Shown: positions 10,826 through 20,100, counted from the stretch's first letter. The stretch is 64,000 nucleotides of DNA from Methanobacteriota archaeon (GCA_023411115.1 JAEYPF010000010.1:1-64000), one strand, 5' to 3'. The notes: generated from the letters alone by a model not told the origin. A program made the numbers and translations.

Positions 10826-11236
10826 CTATTTACCCATAACAGTTACAATAAATTTTCTATTTCTGGGACCATCAAGTTCAACGAAAAAAACACTTTGCCA
10901 TGTTCCTAAACTTAATGAACCATTTTCAATAGGAATTGTTTCGCTACTTCCAATAAAAAATGATCTTATATGTGAATCAGCATTATTATCAATTCTATCA
11001 TGTAAATAACCTTTTCCAGTTGGAATTAAGGACTCAAGAGCATTTTGAAAATCTTTCACTAATCCTGATTCATTTTCATTTATCACGATCCCGGCAGTTG
11101 AATGTTTGGCAAAAATATTGATTATACCCTCATTTATTTTACACCTTGTAAGGATATTATTAATATCCTTTGTTATGTCTATAATTTCAAGCCTCTTGTT
11201 TGATCCTTTATTCAATACATATTTCGCCATCTCCAT
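10826..11236 (-). CDS. YjbQ/UPF0047 family protein
   Basis: A 136-aa protein of the YjbQ (UPF0047) family, a compact beta-rich trimeric fold; some members have weak thiamine-phosphate synthase activity, but the true role is open. Family residues are clear: FAKHSTAGIVINE, HDRIDNNADSHIRS, and GTWQSVFFVELDGPR near the C-terminus, where conserved His, Asn and Asp cluster into a likely metal site. The ATG at 11234-11236 follows GGTGATGAT; an in-frame upstream ATG at 11300 would add 22 residues unlike the family. Convergent with the preceding 84-aa gene. Confidence 0.87.
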   Translation of the reverse strand: MEMAKYVLNKGSNKRLEIIDITKDINNILTRCKINEGIINIFAKHSTAGIVINENESGLVKDFQNALESLIPTGKGYLHDRIDNNADSHIRSFFIGSSETIPIENGSLSLGTWQSVFFVELDGPRNRKFIVTVMGK

Positions 11237-11348
11237 ATCATCACCTTTAATAGTAAATGGTGAAATCTGATAGATAAATTTTTGTAAGTTTGTAATGACC
11301 ATTATAATAGCAGTTCAGTGGTTAAAATGGTTTATTGATTTAAAAAAA

Positions 11349-11555
11349 TTAATTTTCAAGTTTATTCAAGTCAGCTAGAATTCTTTTAACTATCATATCA
11401 GTTACTATATCCGATAACATCCGGGATACGTGAATTAAATCCTGATCCAAAGACCCAACCATCCTTTCTTTATATTGACATAATTCACTATCCGTAACAG
11501 TAACTATATAATCTGTAGTTTTCTCCTTCTCATTCCTTTTATGTTTGAGATCCAT
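11349..11555 (-). CDS. Hypothetical protein (68 aa)
   Basis: A short, charged, probably all-helical protein that I do not recognise. The N-terminus is rich in Lys/Glu; the C-terminal part (LSDIVTDMIVKRILADLNKL) is amphipathic and might mediate dimerisation. A GGTGAG ribosome site sits 5-6 nt before the ATG. It lies about 110 nt upstream of the YjbQ gene on the same strand and could share its transcript. It is divergent from the hemerythrin gene. Confidence 0.5.
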   Translation of the reverse strand: MDLKHKRNEKEKTTDYIVTVTDSELCQYKERMVGSLDQDLIHVSRMLSDIVTDMIVKRILADLNKLEN

Positions 11556-11640
11556 TTTTACTCACCATTATTTTATTTATTATTTTTAACTAATTTAATA
11601 TCATACCATTCATATAATAAGTAATAAAAGGGGTTATTCA

Positions 11641-12396
11641 ATGACTGAGGAATTATTTCAAATGCTAAAAGAAGATCATAATAAAATTAAAAATCTCTTA
11701 AGGGAAGCTTCAGACAAGGAAGAAAGTACTAAATTTAGAGAAATTAAAAATCAACTGAACATACACATGGAAGGGGAAGAAAAATATTTTTACCCCCGAT
11801 TAAAGGTCATAGACGAAAATGGAATGAATCAGAGTTTTCAAGAACATGAAGATGCCCGTAAAATTATTAAAGATATGGAAAATATTCCCTGGAAAGAAAA
11901 AGAATGGGTAGATAAACTGCATGAACTAAGAAAAACTGTAGAAGCTCATGTTGAAAAAGAAGAAAACACAATATTCCCAGAAAGTGAAAGACTCAGTACC
12001 CTTCAAAGGGAAGAAATAGCCAAAAATATAGATGAAGAAAGGAAGCGTCAAAGGTCCAAAAGTATTCCACATGAAAAATTAGTGCCTTTACCTGATAATA
12101 TAGACATTCCAAGAAGTATTCCTGCATCTAAGGTTAGAATACCTTCAATGTATATAAATGGAGATGTTGAATACGAAGATGCACAAGGACATAAAGTTGA
12201 TAAAAAAAATGCAACTCATATACGGCTTACAGGCATTGACAGGAGATCGGATATTGTCATAGGACCTGTTAAACGTAAAGGAATGATCAGGTTAACCCTA
12301 TATTTTAATGATGATAATTCACCAGAAACCATGGAGAAATCTACACATAGCAAAAGTAAAATATTTAATGAGGAATATAGGCCTGTAAGAAAATAA
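11641..12396 (+). CDS. Hemerythrin HHE domain protein with C-terminal extension
   Basis: A 251-aa protein. Residues about 1-125 form a hemerythrin-like four-helix bundle that would bind a di-iron centre: KEDHNKIKN, HMEGEEKYFYPRL, FQEHEDARK and EAHVEKEENTIFPESE supply the His and Glu ligands. In anaerobes such proteins are linked to O2, NO or iron handling. Residues about 145-251 are an unassigned extension with beta character (IPASKVRIPSMYINGDVEY, ATHIRLTGIDRRSD) and no metal motif I can see. The ATG follows AAAGGGG at 8 nt. Monocistronic, divergent from the 68-aa gene. Confidence 0.85.
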   Translation: MTEELFQMLKEDHNKIKNLLREASDKEESTKFREIKNQLNIHMEGEEKYFYPRLKVIDENGMNQSFQEHEDARKIIKDMENIPWKEKEWVDKLHELRKTVEAHVEKEENTIFPESERLSTLQREEIAKNIDEERKRQRSKSIPHEKLVPLPDNIDIPRSIPASKVRIPSMYINGDVEYEDAQGHKVDKKNATHIRLTGIDRRSDIVIGPVKRKGMIRLTLYFNDDNSPETMEKSTHSKSKIFNEEYRPVRK

Positions 12397-12530
12397 TTTA
12401 GGGATAAAATAACCCTCAAAACTTTATCAACGCATCTTAATAATTGTTAAATATTTTCATCTGATCATCCCAACTACTTTTTATTTCATTTAATAATACT
12501 AAAATAAAAAATGAGACATATGATATATTG

Positions 12531-13319
12531 ATGCAAGACAAAACTAAGGTAGAAAAATCACTTATAGCACCTTCTGCATATAAACTGCAGATAGATATTA
12601 TAAATAAATTTGCAGGTGGAGACATAACTAAGAATAGTTTACTTACGAAATATATTCCCAAAACACCTCTTAACAATCAATTATTTCTTGCTGCAAAAAA
12701 AGGTACTCCCGTTGTTACCTTTGGAAAAAAAGGTAGGCCAAGTATCCTTATTTTAGCAGGTGTTCACGGTAATGAGTTTCCTCCACAAATAGCTGCAGTT
12801 AAACTAATAAACAGGCTGGCAGCTGAAAAGCTCAACGTAACAGTACATGTAATTCCTTTTGCTATACCCTCTTCAACTGAAAAAAGCCTTCGATCGTGGA
12901 GAGGTCAAGATCCAAACAGGACTGCGGAATTGTTTGGAACACCCACCAACAATATATTAAGCATGGCCAAAAGATACAACATCAAATATTTAGGTGATTT
13001 TCATTCTACAAGGCCAGGAGGATATCCAGGTAAGCTAAGTGTTATCTGTTCTGAAGTACCATGCCTTTTAAGCTTCCAGATGGCTGATTTTATAGAAAAA
13101 GAAACTAAATCCACGATATTATCCTTTACAAAGGCAGGATCAATGTTTCCAGGAGCACTTGAAGATGTATTTAATCTAGCGGGAATTCCAGCTGTAACAG
13201 GAGAATCTATGTCTCCCCATGGGACAGTTATGCCTAGAAGTGTAGAGGCATCCCTGGAACAAATGTATGCATTTTTAAAATTTCATAAAGCATTGAAAGT
13301 AGCTCCAGAGGTGACCTAA
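12531..13319 (+). CDS. Succinylglutamate desuccinylase/aspartoacylase-like Zn hydrolase
   Basis: A 262-aa protein with the M14-type aspartoacylase fold. AGVHGNEFPPQIAAVKL gives the HxxE zinc ligands, and DFHSTRPGGYPG gives the third His about 100 residues later. An expected C-terminal Glu-containing segment is also present (GIPAVTGESMSPHG). Members hydrolyse N-acyl amino acids or amides; the substrate here is unknown. I started at the ATG at 12531; a TTG directly before it is equally in frame. The ribosome site is weak. It is followed convergently by the large secreted protein gene. Confidence 0.72.
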   Translation: MQDKTKVEKSLIAPSAYKLQIDIINKFAGGDITKNSLLTKYIPKTPLNNQLFLAAKKGTPVVTFGKKGRPSILILAGVHGNEFPPQIAAVKLINRLAAEKLNVTVHVIPFAIPSSTEKSLRSWRGQDPNRTAELFGTPTNNILSMAKRYNIKYLGDFHSTRPGGYPGKLSVICSEVPCLLSFQMADFIEKETKSTILSFTKAGSMFPGALEDVFNLAGIPAVTGESMSPHGTVMPRSVEASLEQMYAFLKFHKALKVAPEVT

Positions 13320-13372
13320 TTAGTCTATGATCATTTATCTTTTGTTAATAGACAGGCGGATATCAGCTAGTT

Positions 13373-15061
13373 TTACCCAAATATCTGATAAAATGAACTT
13401 CTTATAAATTTATATATAATATCAAAGGGTTCGTAGGACTTATTCACAAAAATTGTCTTTGGAAATGTCATATTTGACTTGCTTGTATGATCATAGGTCA
13501 ACTGTGCAAAGATAAATTTCATATCTGCTTTATTCAACTTTTTGCCATCTACAGTAACTGAATTAGGGACACTTTTATTGGCTTCCATGTAATCATGAAC
13601 ATCTTTGCCAGCTTCTCTGTATTCATCAATTGTAAGGACTCCAAAATATGTGCTTTCACCTGATATATTACCTGAAAACTCACCAGATGTTTTTCCAACA
13701 GGATAACCGCTTACATACTGTGAAGTCATGTATAGCCAGTTTAAGGTGCCTATTTTAGGTTTTTTACCGTCTAAAATATTTTGAGAACCATATGCGAGTA
13801 CCTCAGGATCTATTTCATGAGTTCCAATTAACCCAGAATTATAATTAGAATTTGCCTGATTTTTATTAGAGGAATATGCAACATCGATTAATCCGGATGC
13901 GATCTTACTGATTTCCTCATCCTGTGATGAAGTTCCTTCATTAGGTTGAATCAATCCAACTCCAGCACTCTTTAAAAATGAAGAAGGATCATATAAACCT
14001 GCAAAATACACATTTGAGTAATTATCGTCCCATGCTCTTGGTAAATAGCTTGTATTATCTAAATTAACCTGTCCATAGTTTATATAAACAATTCCACTTA
14101 ATTTTTGGGCATCATTTTTAAGATAACCGTTTTTGATACCTTTAACAAGGTCAGTCATGGCCCCAGGATCTGCTGCCGCAATATATGCTGCAATTCCACC
14201 TGGTGCGTTTTGTATAGCTCTTGGTGCTTCTCCAGGGCTTGGGGATTCATCATCTATTTCTACATTAGCTGACCCAGATATCGCCTCTTTTATTTTATTA
14301 AGCATGTCTTTATCTGTACTTTCAGATACAAGGTTATCACTGGTTATGTAAATAGTAGGGAGGTTTTTATTTGCGTAGCTGTTCATTACAATGCTTGTTG
14401 TGATATCATTTGATGACCATAATGTAACTTTATCATTTACTGTAACATTCGGGTATACATCAAAGCCTGCATTTTTCCAGAGAGTCATGGCTACTGGTAA
14501 TAGACTTAAAGGAGCTTTAACTTTTGTATCTCCATTTTGAACACTTTTTAAAGTATCTTTATCGCTGCCTTCCCATATTCTCTGACTATTTGGATACTGA
14601 TTTAGCACAGAATCTGGTATCGATGAAGGTGATGCGCAGATTATTATTTTTTTAGCCCCTAATCTTTGAATTTCTTTGTTTACATTATCTGGAATAGTAT
14701 TTCCAATTATTAAAAGAGGGGCATTATTTTTTATCGCCACAAGCGCTGCCGATACATCCTGACCGGTTCCAAGCACAACAACATCGCTCTTAGTCCAGTA
14801 TTTACTGGAGAGGCTGACTGAATCTGCAGGAATTTTTTCTCCATTCAGCGATATATCTCCCACAATAACTGCACTTTTACCATTTATGTAATTTAAAACG
14901 GCTTGATTCGGATTTTTATCGCTTAAAATAAGTTGACTATTTGTATAAGATGCTGCGGGGGCCGTCATTATCTCACTTGATGGTTCACTTACAAATACGC
15001 TTGCCGATACTGGAGAAACAACAATGAAAAACGTTATTAAAAGTATTAAAAATCTATACAT
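13373..15061 (-). CDS. Secreted surface protein with CW-binding-2-like repeats and a pseudomurein-binding repeat
   Basis: A 562-aa exported protein. The ATG at 15059-15061 gives a clean signal peptide (MYRFLILLITFFIVVSPVSA) with GGTG 7-8 nt upstream; the longer in-frame ORF reads back into the pyrI end. Residues about 40-170 resemble cell-wall-binding type 2 repeats (VVVLGTGQDVSAALVAIK, PLLIIGNTIPDNV, GAKKIIICASPSSIP). The centre is unassigned. Residues about 478-522 look like one pseudomurein-binding repeat (YREAGKDVHDYMEANKSVPN). It likely sits on or in the pseudomurein wall. It begins 31 nt after the pyrI stop and may share its transcript, with no obvious functional link. Confidence 0.75.
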   Translation of the reverse strand: MYRFLILLITFFIVVSPVSASVFVSEPSSEIMTAPAASYTNSQLILSDKNPNQAVLNYINGKSAVIVGDISLNGEKIPADSVSLSSKYWTKSDVVVLGTGQDVSAALVAIKNNAPLLIIGNTIPDNVNKEIQRLGAKKIIICASPSSIPDSVLNQYPNSQRIWEGSDKDTLKSVQNGDTKVKAPLSLLPVAMTLWKNAGFDVYPNVTVNDKVTLWSSNDITTSIVMNSYANKNLPTIYITSDNLVSESTDKDMLNKIKEAISGSANVEIDDESPSPGEAPRAIQNAPGGIAAYIAAADPGAMTDLVKGIKNGYLKNDAQKLSGIVYINYGQVNLDNTSYLPRAWDDNYSNVYFAGLYDPSSFLKSAGVGLIQPNEGTSSQDEEISKIASGLIDVAYSSNKNQANSNYNSGLIGTHEIDPEVLAYGSQNILDGKKPKIGTLNWLYMTSQYVSGYPVGKTSGEFSGNISGESTYFGVLTIDEYREAGKDVHDYMEANKSVPNSVTVDGKKLNKADMKFIFAQLTYDHTSKSNMTFPKTIFVNKSYEPFDIIYKFIRSSFYQIFG

Positions 15062-15092
15062 ATGAAAACACCGTAAAATAGAATATAAATGC

Positions 15093-15557
15093 CTAAAACT
15101 GAGCCTCAATTTCATCTTCTTCCATGATTCGCTCACAGTAGTAGCATCTTAAAATCACTGGTTTCTTTCCAGTTACAAAGAACTTAATTTTAACAGGCTC
15201 GTCTGTATTCGATATACAATTTGGATTGGGACATTTTAAGATATCACTTATTCTATCTAAAAGATGAACCTTACTTTTTTCCGCAATTTCATAGTCCCTG
15301 ATTATATTAATCGTTGCTGAAGGTGCTATTAGAGCTATTTTATCAACTTCTTTAGGGGCCAGTTCCCGCCCTTCTACTTTAACTATATCCTTACTCCCCA
15401 TCTCGGAAGATAAAACATTCATAGCAACAGTGACTGTAGTTTTTTCATTAGGTAATTCAAGTATTTTAAGAACACTTAACGCCCTATTTGCAGTTATATG
15501 ATCTATTACTGTACCGTTCTTAATCGGTTTAACCTTAAGTTTTTTTGGCATTTTCAT
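15093..15557 (-). CDS. pyrI: Aspartate carbamoyltransferase regulatory subunit
   Basis: A 154-aa regulatory chain of aspartate transcarbamoylase (pyrimidine synthesis). The N-terminal allosteric domain shows IKNGTVIDHITANRALSVLK, the nucleotide-effector region. The C-terminal zinc domain has four cysteines in two pairs (CPNPNC and CYYC), which bind Zn and contact PyrB. I chose the ATG at 15555-15557 (GCGGGT upstream); another ATG two codons later is possible. pyrB is not in this window, so the two ATCase genes are unlinked here or lie outside. Confidence 0.95.
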   Translation of the reverse strand: MKMPKKLKVKPIKNGTVIDHITANRALSVLKILELPNEKTTVTVAMNVLSSEMGSKDIVKVEGRELAPKEVDKIALIAPSATINIIRDYEIAEKSKVHLLDRISDILKCPNPNCISNTDEPVKIKFFVTGKKPVILRCYYCERIMEEDEIEAQF

Positions 15558-15920
15558 GTTATACCCGCAGTAATTTTTCAAATATATTATATCTAATAAA
15601 ATTAGTACTCTTTTGTTTATAAATTATTGGTCTTATAAAAAATGGTATTTCTCAATTTTAATATTAGAAATAAAGCATCCTACGACTCAGAGCTTGGAAA
15701 GAAATGGTATACTTGATAAATCCCAATAACGCACATATGAAAAGAATAATTAAGGTATTAGTAATAATGCCTCCCTATTAGAACAGATTTACCTAATTAT
15801 GAACTTTCATGATACTTATTCAATAAAGATGGGTAATATCTACACTTTTTTTAAATTTAATATTTTAAAATCGCTATCTATAAAGATGAGTAATACTAAA
15901 TTATAAATAATGGTGATTAA
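15558..15920. other. Intergenic region, nothing recognised
   Basis: About 360 nt between divergent pyrI and the small 75-aa gene. It should hold both promoters; AT-rich tracts such as TTTATAAATTATTGG near 15615 could be the pyrI TATA on the minus strand. I see no RNA gene, repeat or degraded coding sequence. Confidence 0.4.
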
Positions 15921-16148
15921 ATGGAAAATATAGTGAATATGATAATGGCAAGTGAAGTTAATTTAAAAGAAATAGAAAGTGATATTAAAGAAAATGGAAA
16001 ACCATCAGATGAAACCTTAAAACAGGCAAATGAAATTTTAGAGAAGTTAAATGCAGAAGTGAGTGGAGTTAAAGATGATATTATAGTTTCATCACTAAAT
16101 GATATAATCTCTCTTTACAAAAAAGTACTGGAAAAATACAAAAAATAA
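15921..16148 (+). CDS. Hypothetical helical protein (75 aa)
   Basis: A small acidic protein, probably a pair of amphipathic helices forming a helical hairpin or coiled coil (NEILEKLNAEVSGVKDDIIV, LNDIISLYKKVLEKYKK). No cysteines, signal peptide or membrane segment. The GTGATTAAATGG context provides a weak GTGA ribosome site 5 nt before the ATG. The stop lies 2 nt from the stop of the convergent LLM oxidoreductase gene. I cannot name a function. Confidence 0.5.
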   Translation: MENIVNMIMASEVNLKEIESDIKENGKPSDETLKQANEILEKLNAEVSGVKDDIIVSSLNDIISLYKKVLEKYKK

Positions 16149-16150
16149 AG

Positions 16151-17110
16151 TTATTTCATCAAAGCAGGAATTACATGCCTACCAAAATCCTCAATAAACT
16201 TCCTTTGATTTCGATTTACGTTATGAAGATAAATATGTTCAAATCCTAGTTTGACATATTCTTCCAGACATTTAATATGATCTTCAATATCTGCAGAAAT
16301 ATTCACTTTTTTATGAATATCTTGAGGTGTTACAAGTTCAGAGGCCTCATCAAATTCTTCAGGGAGTTTTAATTGAGTTTGCACGCGATTTTTGAACGCA
16401 TTTGTCTTCCACTGCTCCCATGCTCCATTTAAAGCGTCTTCTTCCGTTTGATCATAAGATAACTGTGCCTTAAGGTACATGGGCCTTCCTTTTCCACCAC
16501 CACGATAGAATGCATTTACAACCTTTTTAAGTTCTTTTTTAGGCTTTGGAGTTGTAATTAGTCCATCAGCCCATCCTCCAACCCATTCTGCTGTTTCAAT
16601 TGAAACTGCGGCACCAATTAGAAGGGGCGGATTTTTAGGTCTTGTATAGAGAGTGGCATCTTCGATATTTATGTATCCACGATATGTTACAGTTCCGCCT
16701 GCCCACAGGGACTTTATAATAGCTGCAGATTCTTTTAAACGTTCATTTCGCTCCATTTTGGATGGCCATCTCTCACCAGTAATTCCTTCATTCAACAACT
16801 GTCCACTTCCAACAGCTATCCAGAATCTATCTGGAAACATTTCGACAATTGTAGCGGCTGCCTGAGCTATTATGGCAGGATGATATCTTTGGCCTGGGCT
16901 GGTAACCACTCCAAATGGTAATGACGTAGCGTTTAGTGCTGCTCCAAGCCATGTCCATGCAAATCCACATTCTCCTTGATTTTTACCCCATGGATGAAAA
17001 TGATCTGAACACATAGCAGTATTAAATCCTGATTTTTCTGCAGTCTGGGCTAATTTTAATAATTCACCTGGCCTAAATTGCTCATGTGACGCGTGAAAAC
17101 CAATTTTCAT
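16151..17110 (-). CDS. LLM-class flavin-dependent oxidoreductase
   Basis: A 319-aa TIM-barrel enzyme of the luciferase-like family, which binds FMN or F420. It starts MKIGFHASHEQF; the conserved SDHFHPWG motif follows at about residue 35, and YHPAIIAQAAATI and FWIAVGSGQLLNE are typical of the barrel around the flavin. The closest group I recall is the G6PDH-like or non-F420 flavinoid oxidoreductases of about 315-320 aa, but cofactor and substrate cannot be set from sequence. The DUF2267 gene lies 37 nt upstream on the same strand, suggesting a two-gene operon. Confidence 0.85.
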   Translation of the reverse strand: MKIGFHASHEQFRPGELLKLAQTAEKSGFNTAMCSDHFHPWGKNQGECGFAWTWLGAALNATSLPFGVVTSPGQRYHPAIIAQAAATIVEMFPDRFWIAVGSGQLLNEGITGERWPSKMERNERLKESAAIIKSLWAGGTVTYRGYINIEDATLYTRPKNPPLLIGAAVSIETAEWVGGWADGLITTPKPKKELKKVVNAFYRGGGKGRPMYLKAQLSYDQTEEDALNGAWEQWKTNAFKNRVQTQLKLPEEFDEASELVTPQDIHKKVNISADIEDHIKCLEEYVKLGFEHIYLHNVNRNQRKFIEDFGRHVIPALMK

Positions 17111-17147
17111 TTTTTTCCACTTATAATTTCTTTTTAAACCTATTTAT

Positions 17148-17576
17148 TTAAGATTCCCACAATTTTTGAAGGTCCTTTGGGAGATTATGCTTTACTTTAT
17201 CCAGTTCCCCTCCACCGCTAAGTTTTTTTTGCAAAGTGGAAAATACGCATTTAGTGGCCTCTTCGGTCTTTATCTCTCGCCTTGGAGATTTTTCCTGAAC
17301 TTTTTCGAAAAACTGGGCTTGATTCTTTATTTTTTCCGGCTTATTTCTTGGAGTATACCCTTCATAATAAATTCCCTTCATAACCATAGGTAATTCATCA
17401 CCAAATTCTATTGCTTCATCAACTGGTAACCTATCCCTTAATGTTTGAATAACTGCTCTAAATGATATATACACTTCATTTTCATCTTCCCATCCAAGTT
17501 CACTCTGGACATCATGTAACCACTCCTTTGTTTTTTGTGTAGATTTATCTATTGAGGAAAATCCAGATCTGGCCAT
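17148..17576 (-). CDS. DUF2267 domain protein
   Basis: A 142-aa soluble helical protein of the DUF2267 family. Hallmarks are FRAVIQTLRDRLPVDEAIEFGDELPMVMKGIYYEGY (split around residues 47-83), ending in the short conserved IYYEGY turn. The C-terminal half may repeat the fold (EEATKCVFSTLQKKLSGGGE, then HNLPKDLQKLWE). The function is unknown; bacterial members occur in stress loci. I chose the ATG at 17574-17576 after GGGAGAGTGAT. It is probably first in an operon with the LLM oxidoreductase. Confidence 0.75.
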   Translation of the reverse strand: MARSGFSSIDKSTQKTKEWLHDVQSELGWEDENEVYISFRAVIQTLRDRLPVDEAIEFGDELPMVMKGIYYEGYTPRNKPEKIKNQAQFFEKVQEKSPRREIKTEEATKCVFSTLQKKLSGGGELDKVKHNLPKDLQKLWES

Positions 17577-17757
17577 AATTATCACTCTCCCGATACTTTT
17601 TTTAAATGTTTTTTAAACAGTACACTATTATTTTTTAATTTAAGTCAATAATAAAATATTCTGTTTATTTAATAATTACTGTACTTAATTCAAAAATGAT
17701 ATAATTCAAAACAATCTAAATTTCAAATAGCTTTTAAATACCAAAGAGGATATTTAG

Positions 17758-18126
17758 ATGGAAAATGATGATGAATTACAAATTAATGATGAATTTAGCC
17801 TAATTTGTCCCGAATGTGGAGTAGGAAATTTAAAAGGAACCAAAAATTGCATCGTATGTGATAGGGATCTTCAAGATACCATTGCTTTTCTTGAAGATGA
17901 CTCTTTTGATCTTGAAATTACAAAAAAGACTATTATAGAATATAGAAAAACATTCTGGGGAACAAATAGAACTGGAAAAGTAAATAAATATATCCTAAAT
18001 AAAATTGAAGATATTGAATTTGGTACTCCAATTTCAAGGTTTATATTCATCTATGAAGGAAAAAGAGTTGTCTTACCCTTAAGAAAAGAAAATTTGGAGA
18101 AATTGAAAATCTACATTAAATCGTAG
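17758..18126 (+). CDS. Zinc-ribbon protein with C-terminal PH-like region
   Basis: A 122-aa protein. Residues about 15-35 form a zinc ribbon with two cysteine pairs (CPEC and CIVC). The rest (IIEYRKTFWGTNRTGKV, YILNKIEDIEFG, RFIFIYEGKRVVLPLR) has the alternating strands of a small PH-like or YcxB-like domain. There is no membrane segment. A promoter-like TTTTAAATACC and a GAGGATAT ribosome site precede the ATG. I cannot name a function. It is convergent with the PepSY gene. Confidence 0.62.
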   Translation: MENDDELQINDEFSLICPECGVGNLKGTKNCIVCDRDLQDTIAFLEDDSFDLEITKKTIIEYRKTFWGTNRTGKVNKYILNKIEDIEFGTPISRFIFIYEGKRVVLPLRKENLEKLKIYIKS

Positions 18127-18158
18127 ATTTTCAACTTTATTTAATAGGTGCTATAGAA

Positions 18159-18566
18159 TTATCCTAGCCTTGCACCTGTTTGAGCATCAATGTAAATGCT
18201 GACTCCTTCTTCTTGACCATTAGAATTAATAATTGGTACATTCCAAACTAACCTTCCATCAGGCCATGTATTGAGGATAGGATTACCAGCTGTTGCGCCG
18301 GATTCTAAAATATACACTTTAGCTATCTGTTTTGCCTGTTGAGCAGATACATTTGTGTTATTCATACTTGTATTATTTGTAGAATTTGTTGAATTAGTTT
18401 CATTATTTATTGTGGTGTTGTTTTGCTGTGATACGTTTTGTGGAGTGTTGTTAGACACATTAGAAGTGTTATTACTTTGATCTACGCTTTGTGCCGCCAG
18501 ATATACTCCAGCAATAACTACTACAATTATAATCACTATTGCAGCCACAACTCCCTTGCTATTCAC
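18159..18566 (-). CDS. Membrane-anchored PepSY domain protein
   Basis: A 135-aa exported protein. Residues 6-25 are a signal-anchor helix (VVAAIVIIIVVVIAGVYLAA). Residues about 28-75 are a low-complexity Asn/Thr/Ser/Gln linker with many NxT/NxS sites that could be N-glycosylated outside the cell. Residues about 76-135 resemble a PepSY domain (AQQAKQIAKVYI, GRLVWNVPIIN, VSIYIDAQTGA), often an inhibitor or binding module for extracellular peptidases. The start is a GTG (18564-18566) behind a near-perfect AAGGAGGTGA. The layout resembles the small anchored protein at 29690-30007. Confidence 0.7.
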   Translation of the reverse strand: MNSKGVVAAIVIIIVVVIAGVYLAAQSVDQSNNTSNVSNNTPQNVSQQNNTTINNETNSTNSTNNTSMNNTNVSAQQAKQIAKVYILESGATAGNPILNTWPDGRLVWNVPIINSNGQEEGVSIYIDAQTGARLG

Positions 18567-18802
18567 TAAGTCACCTCCTTCATTATGTTAATATTTTGTT
18601 TTTATATATTAAAATAGGTATTGAAGAGAATTGATTTACTAGGACTAAAAATAAAATTTTAGTAAATAATTATATTAAAATCCATGTTCATTTACAATTT
18701 TTAAAAATAAGGTTTAATTAGAAAGTGAAAAATATTTAGATGACTTATTTTTCATTTAATTAATCTTCTAATGCTTCAATTGAATTAAAAATAAGTTGAA
18801 TA

Positions 18803-19426
18803 TCATTTCTTTTGACTTAGAAGAAGTTTAAGATCAAATATCATGGCCCATGCTTCTTCAATTTGTGATGAAATATCAGGGGATGCCAGTTCAATGAATT
18901 TTTCCATACATTTTATGGCTTCTTCGTAATTGCCCATAAATTTGAGAACAGACCCCTTACCTGCCCATGCTTTGGCGTCTATTGGATTTAATCTCAAAGC
19001 TTCATCGAATGATTCTAAAGCTTCTTCATACTTAGAAAGAGTAATAAAAACGGTCCCTTTATTAATCCAGGTATTGCTGTCTTCAGGTTCAATATCTAAT
19101 GCTGTGTTAAAGCAGTTTAAGGCTTCTTCGAATCTTTTAATTGCAGCCATGGAAACACCCATATTAGACCATGCTTGGAAATTATCAGGTTCTAAATCAA
19201 GAGATACCTCAAAACTTTCAATAGCATCATTATATCTTCCGGAGCCTGAAAGAGCGACTCCTCTATTGTCCCAGACTCTTGCATCATCTGAATTTAATTC
19301 CAAAGCAGTGTCATAACATATTATTGCTGCTATATATTCTTTCTGCATCAAAAGCTGATTTCCTTCTTTAACCCACGATTCAAAGACTTTAAGGTCCTTA
19401 ATCTCTTTATTATTTCTATTCTTCAT
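18803..19426 (-). CDS. Tetratricopeptide repeat protein
   Basis: A 207-aa soluble protein made almost entirely of about four to five TPR units (examples: AIICYDTALELNSDDARVWD, AIESFEVSLDLEPDNFQAWS, ALNCFNTALDIEPEDSNTWI, ALESFDEALRLNPIDAKAWA). The units recur every 34 residues with the expected Trp, Gly/Ala and Pro positions. It would be a protein-protein scaffold in the cytoplasm; the partner is unknown. No clear ribosome site precedes the ATG, so the transcript may be leaderless. It is flanked by intergenic DNA on both sides. Confidence 0.82.
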   Translation of the reverse strand: MKNRNNKEIKDLKVFESWVKEGNQLLMQKEYIAAIICYDTALELNSDDARVWDNRGVALSGSGRYNDAIESFEVSLDLEPDNFQAWSNMGVSMAAIKRFEEALNCFNTALDIEPEDSNTWINKGTVFITLSKYEEALESFDEALRLNPIDAKAWAGKGSVLKFMGNYEEAIKCMEKFIELASPDISSQIEEAWAMIFDLKLLLSQKK

Positions 19427-19609
19427 TAATTAATTTTAGATCATTATTTAACTTAATCTTAATTATTTCCATTAGAAATTGTAGGAAAATATAAAATTGA
19501 GATTTATTTTAATTTTCAAGATAATATATGAAGATATGACTTAGATCACTATTTTCCCAAAAATTATCTACGATAAACTACAAATTAATTAAAGTTGTAG
19601 GTTGAAAAT

Positions 19610-19972
19610 ATGTTAAATTGGAAAGCGATAATTTTAGGATTCTTTGTATCTGTAGTGCTTGGAACACTACTTAGTTTTGTTATTCCTGTAATCGGAGGAA
19701 TGATTTCGTCCCTTATAGCAGGAATACTGGTTGGTTATATAGTCAACATTAATTTGAGTAATGGGGCTGTAAATGGAGCTATTATGGGTCTTTTAGGAGG
19801 ATTAATAGAGTCAATAGTTATCCTTATATTAGGTGCAGCCTTTGGAGGAATAGTTGGATTAATTATTGCTGGCCTTGGTGTTATTGCGATTTTGATTCTT
19901 ACTTTAATTCACGTGATAATTGCTGCCTTTGGTGGAGTTATAGGGTCTGCAGTCCGTGGAAATCGTGATTAA
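19610..19972 (+). CDS. DUF5518 family membrane protein
   Basis: A 120-aa very hydrophobic protein with about four membrane helices rich in Gly, Ile and Val. Characteristic stretches are AGILVGYIVNINLSNGAVNG, GAIMGLLGGLIESIVIL and AFGGVIGSAVRG. Size and pattern fit the DUF5518 family, which is frequent in Methanobacteriales genomes in several copies. The function is unknown. The ATG follows a weak GTAGGTTGAA site. It is convergent with secD. Confidence 0.75.
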   Translation: MLNWKAIILGFFVSVVLGTLLSFVIPVIGGMISSLIAGILVGYIVNINLSNGAVNGAIMGLLGGLIESIVILILGAAFGGIVGLIIAGLGVIAILILTLIHVIIAAFGGVIGSAVRGNRD

Positions 19973-20073
19973 AAATAAACAATTTTTTTATTAAGCAGAA
20001 ATTTAGAATTAATATGCTACTTTTTAAAATTTCCTGAATTTGATTTATTAAAGATTTAATTTAAAAAAAGATT

Positions 20074-20100
20074 AAAAAAATAAGATATAATTATCTTATT
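20074..20100 (-). terminator. Intrinsic-type terminator of the flavodoxin-secF-secD operon
   Basis: On the minus strand a 9-bp stem (AATAAGATA/TATCTTATT, loop ATTA) starts at the secD stop codon and is followed directly by a run of seven T. This is a good stem plus U-tract for ending the operon transcript. Confidence 0.65.
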
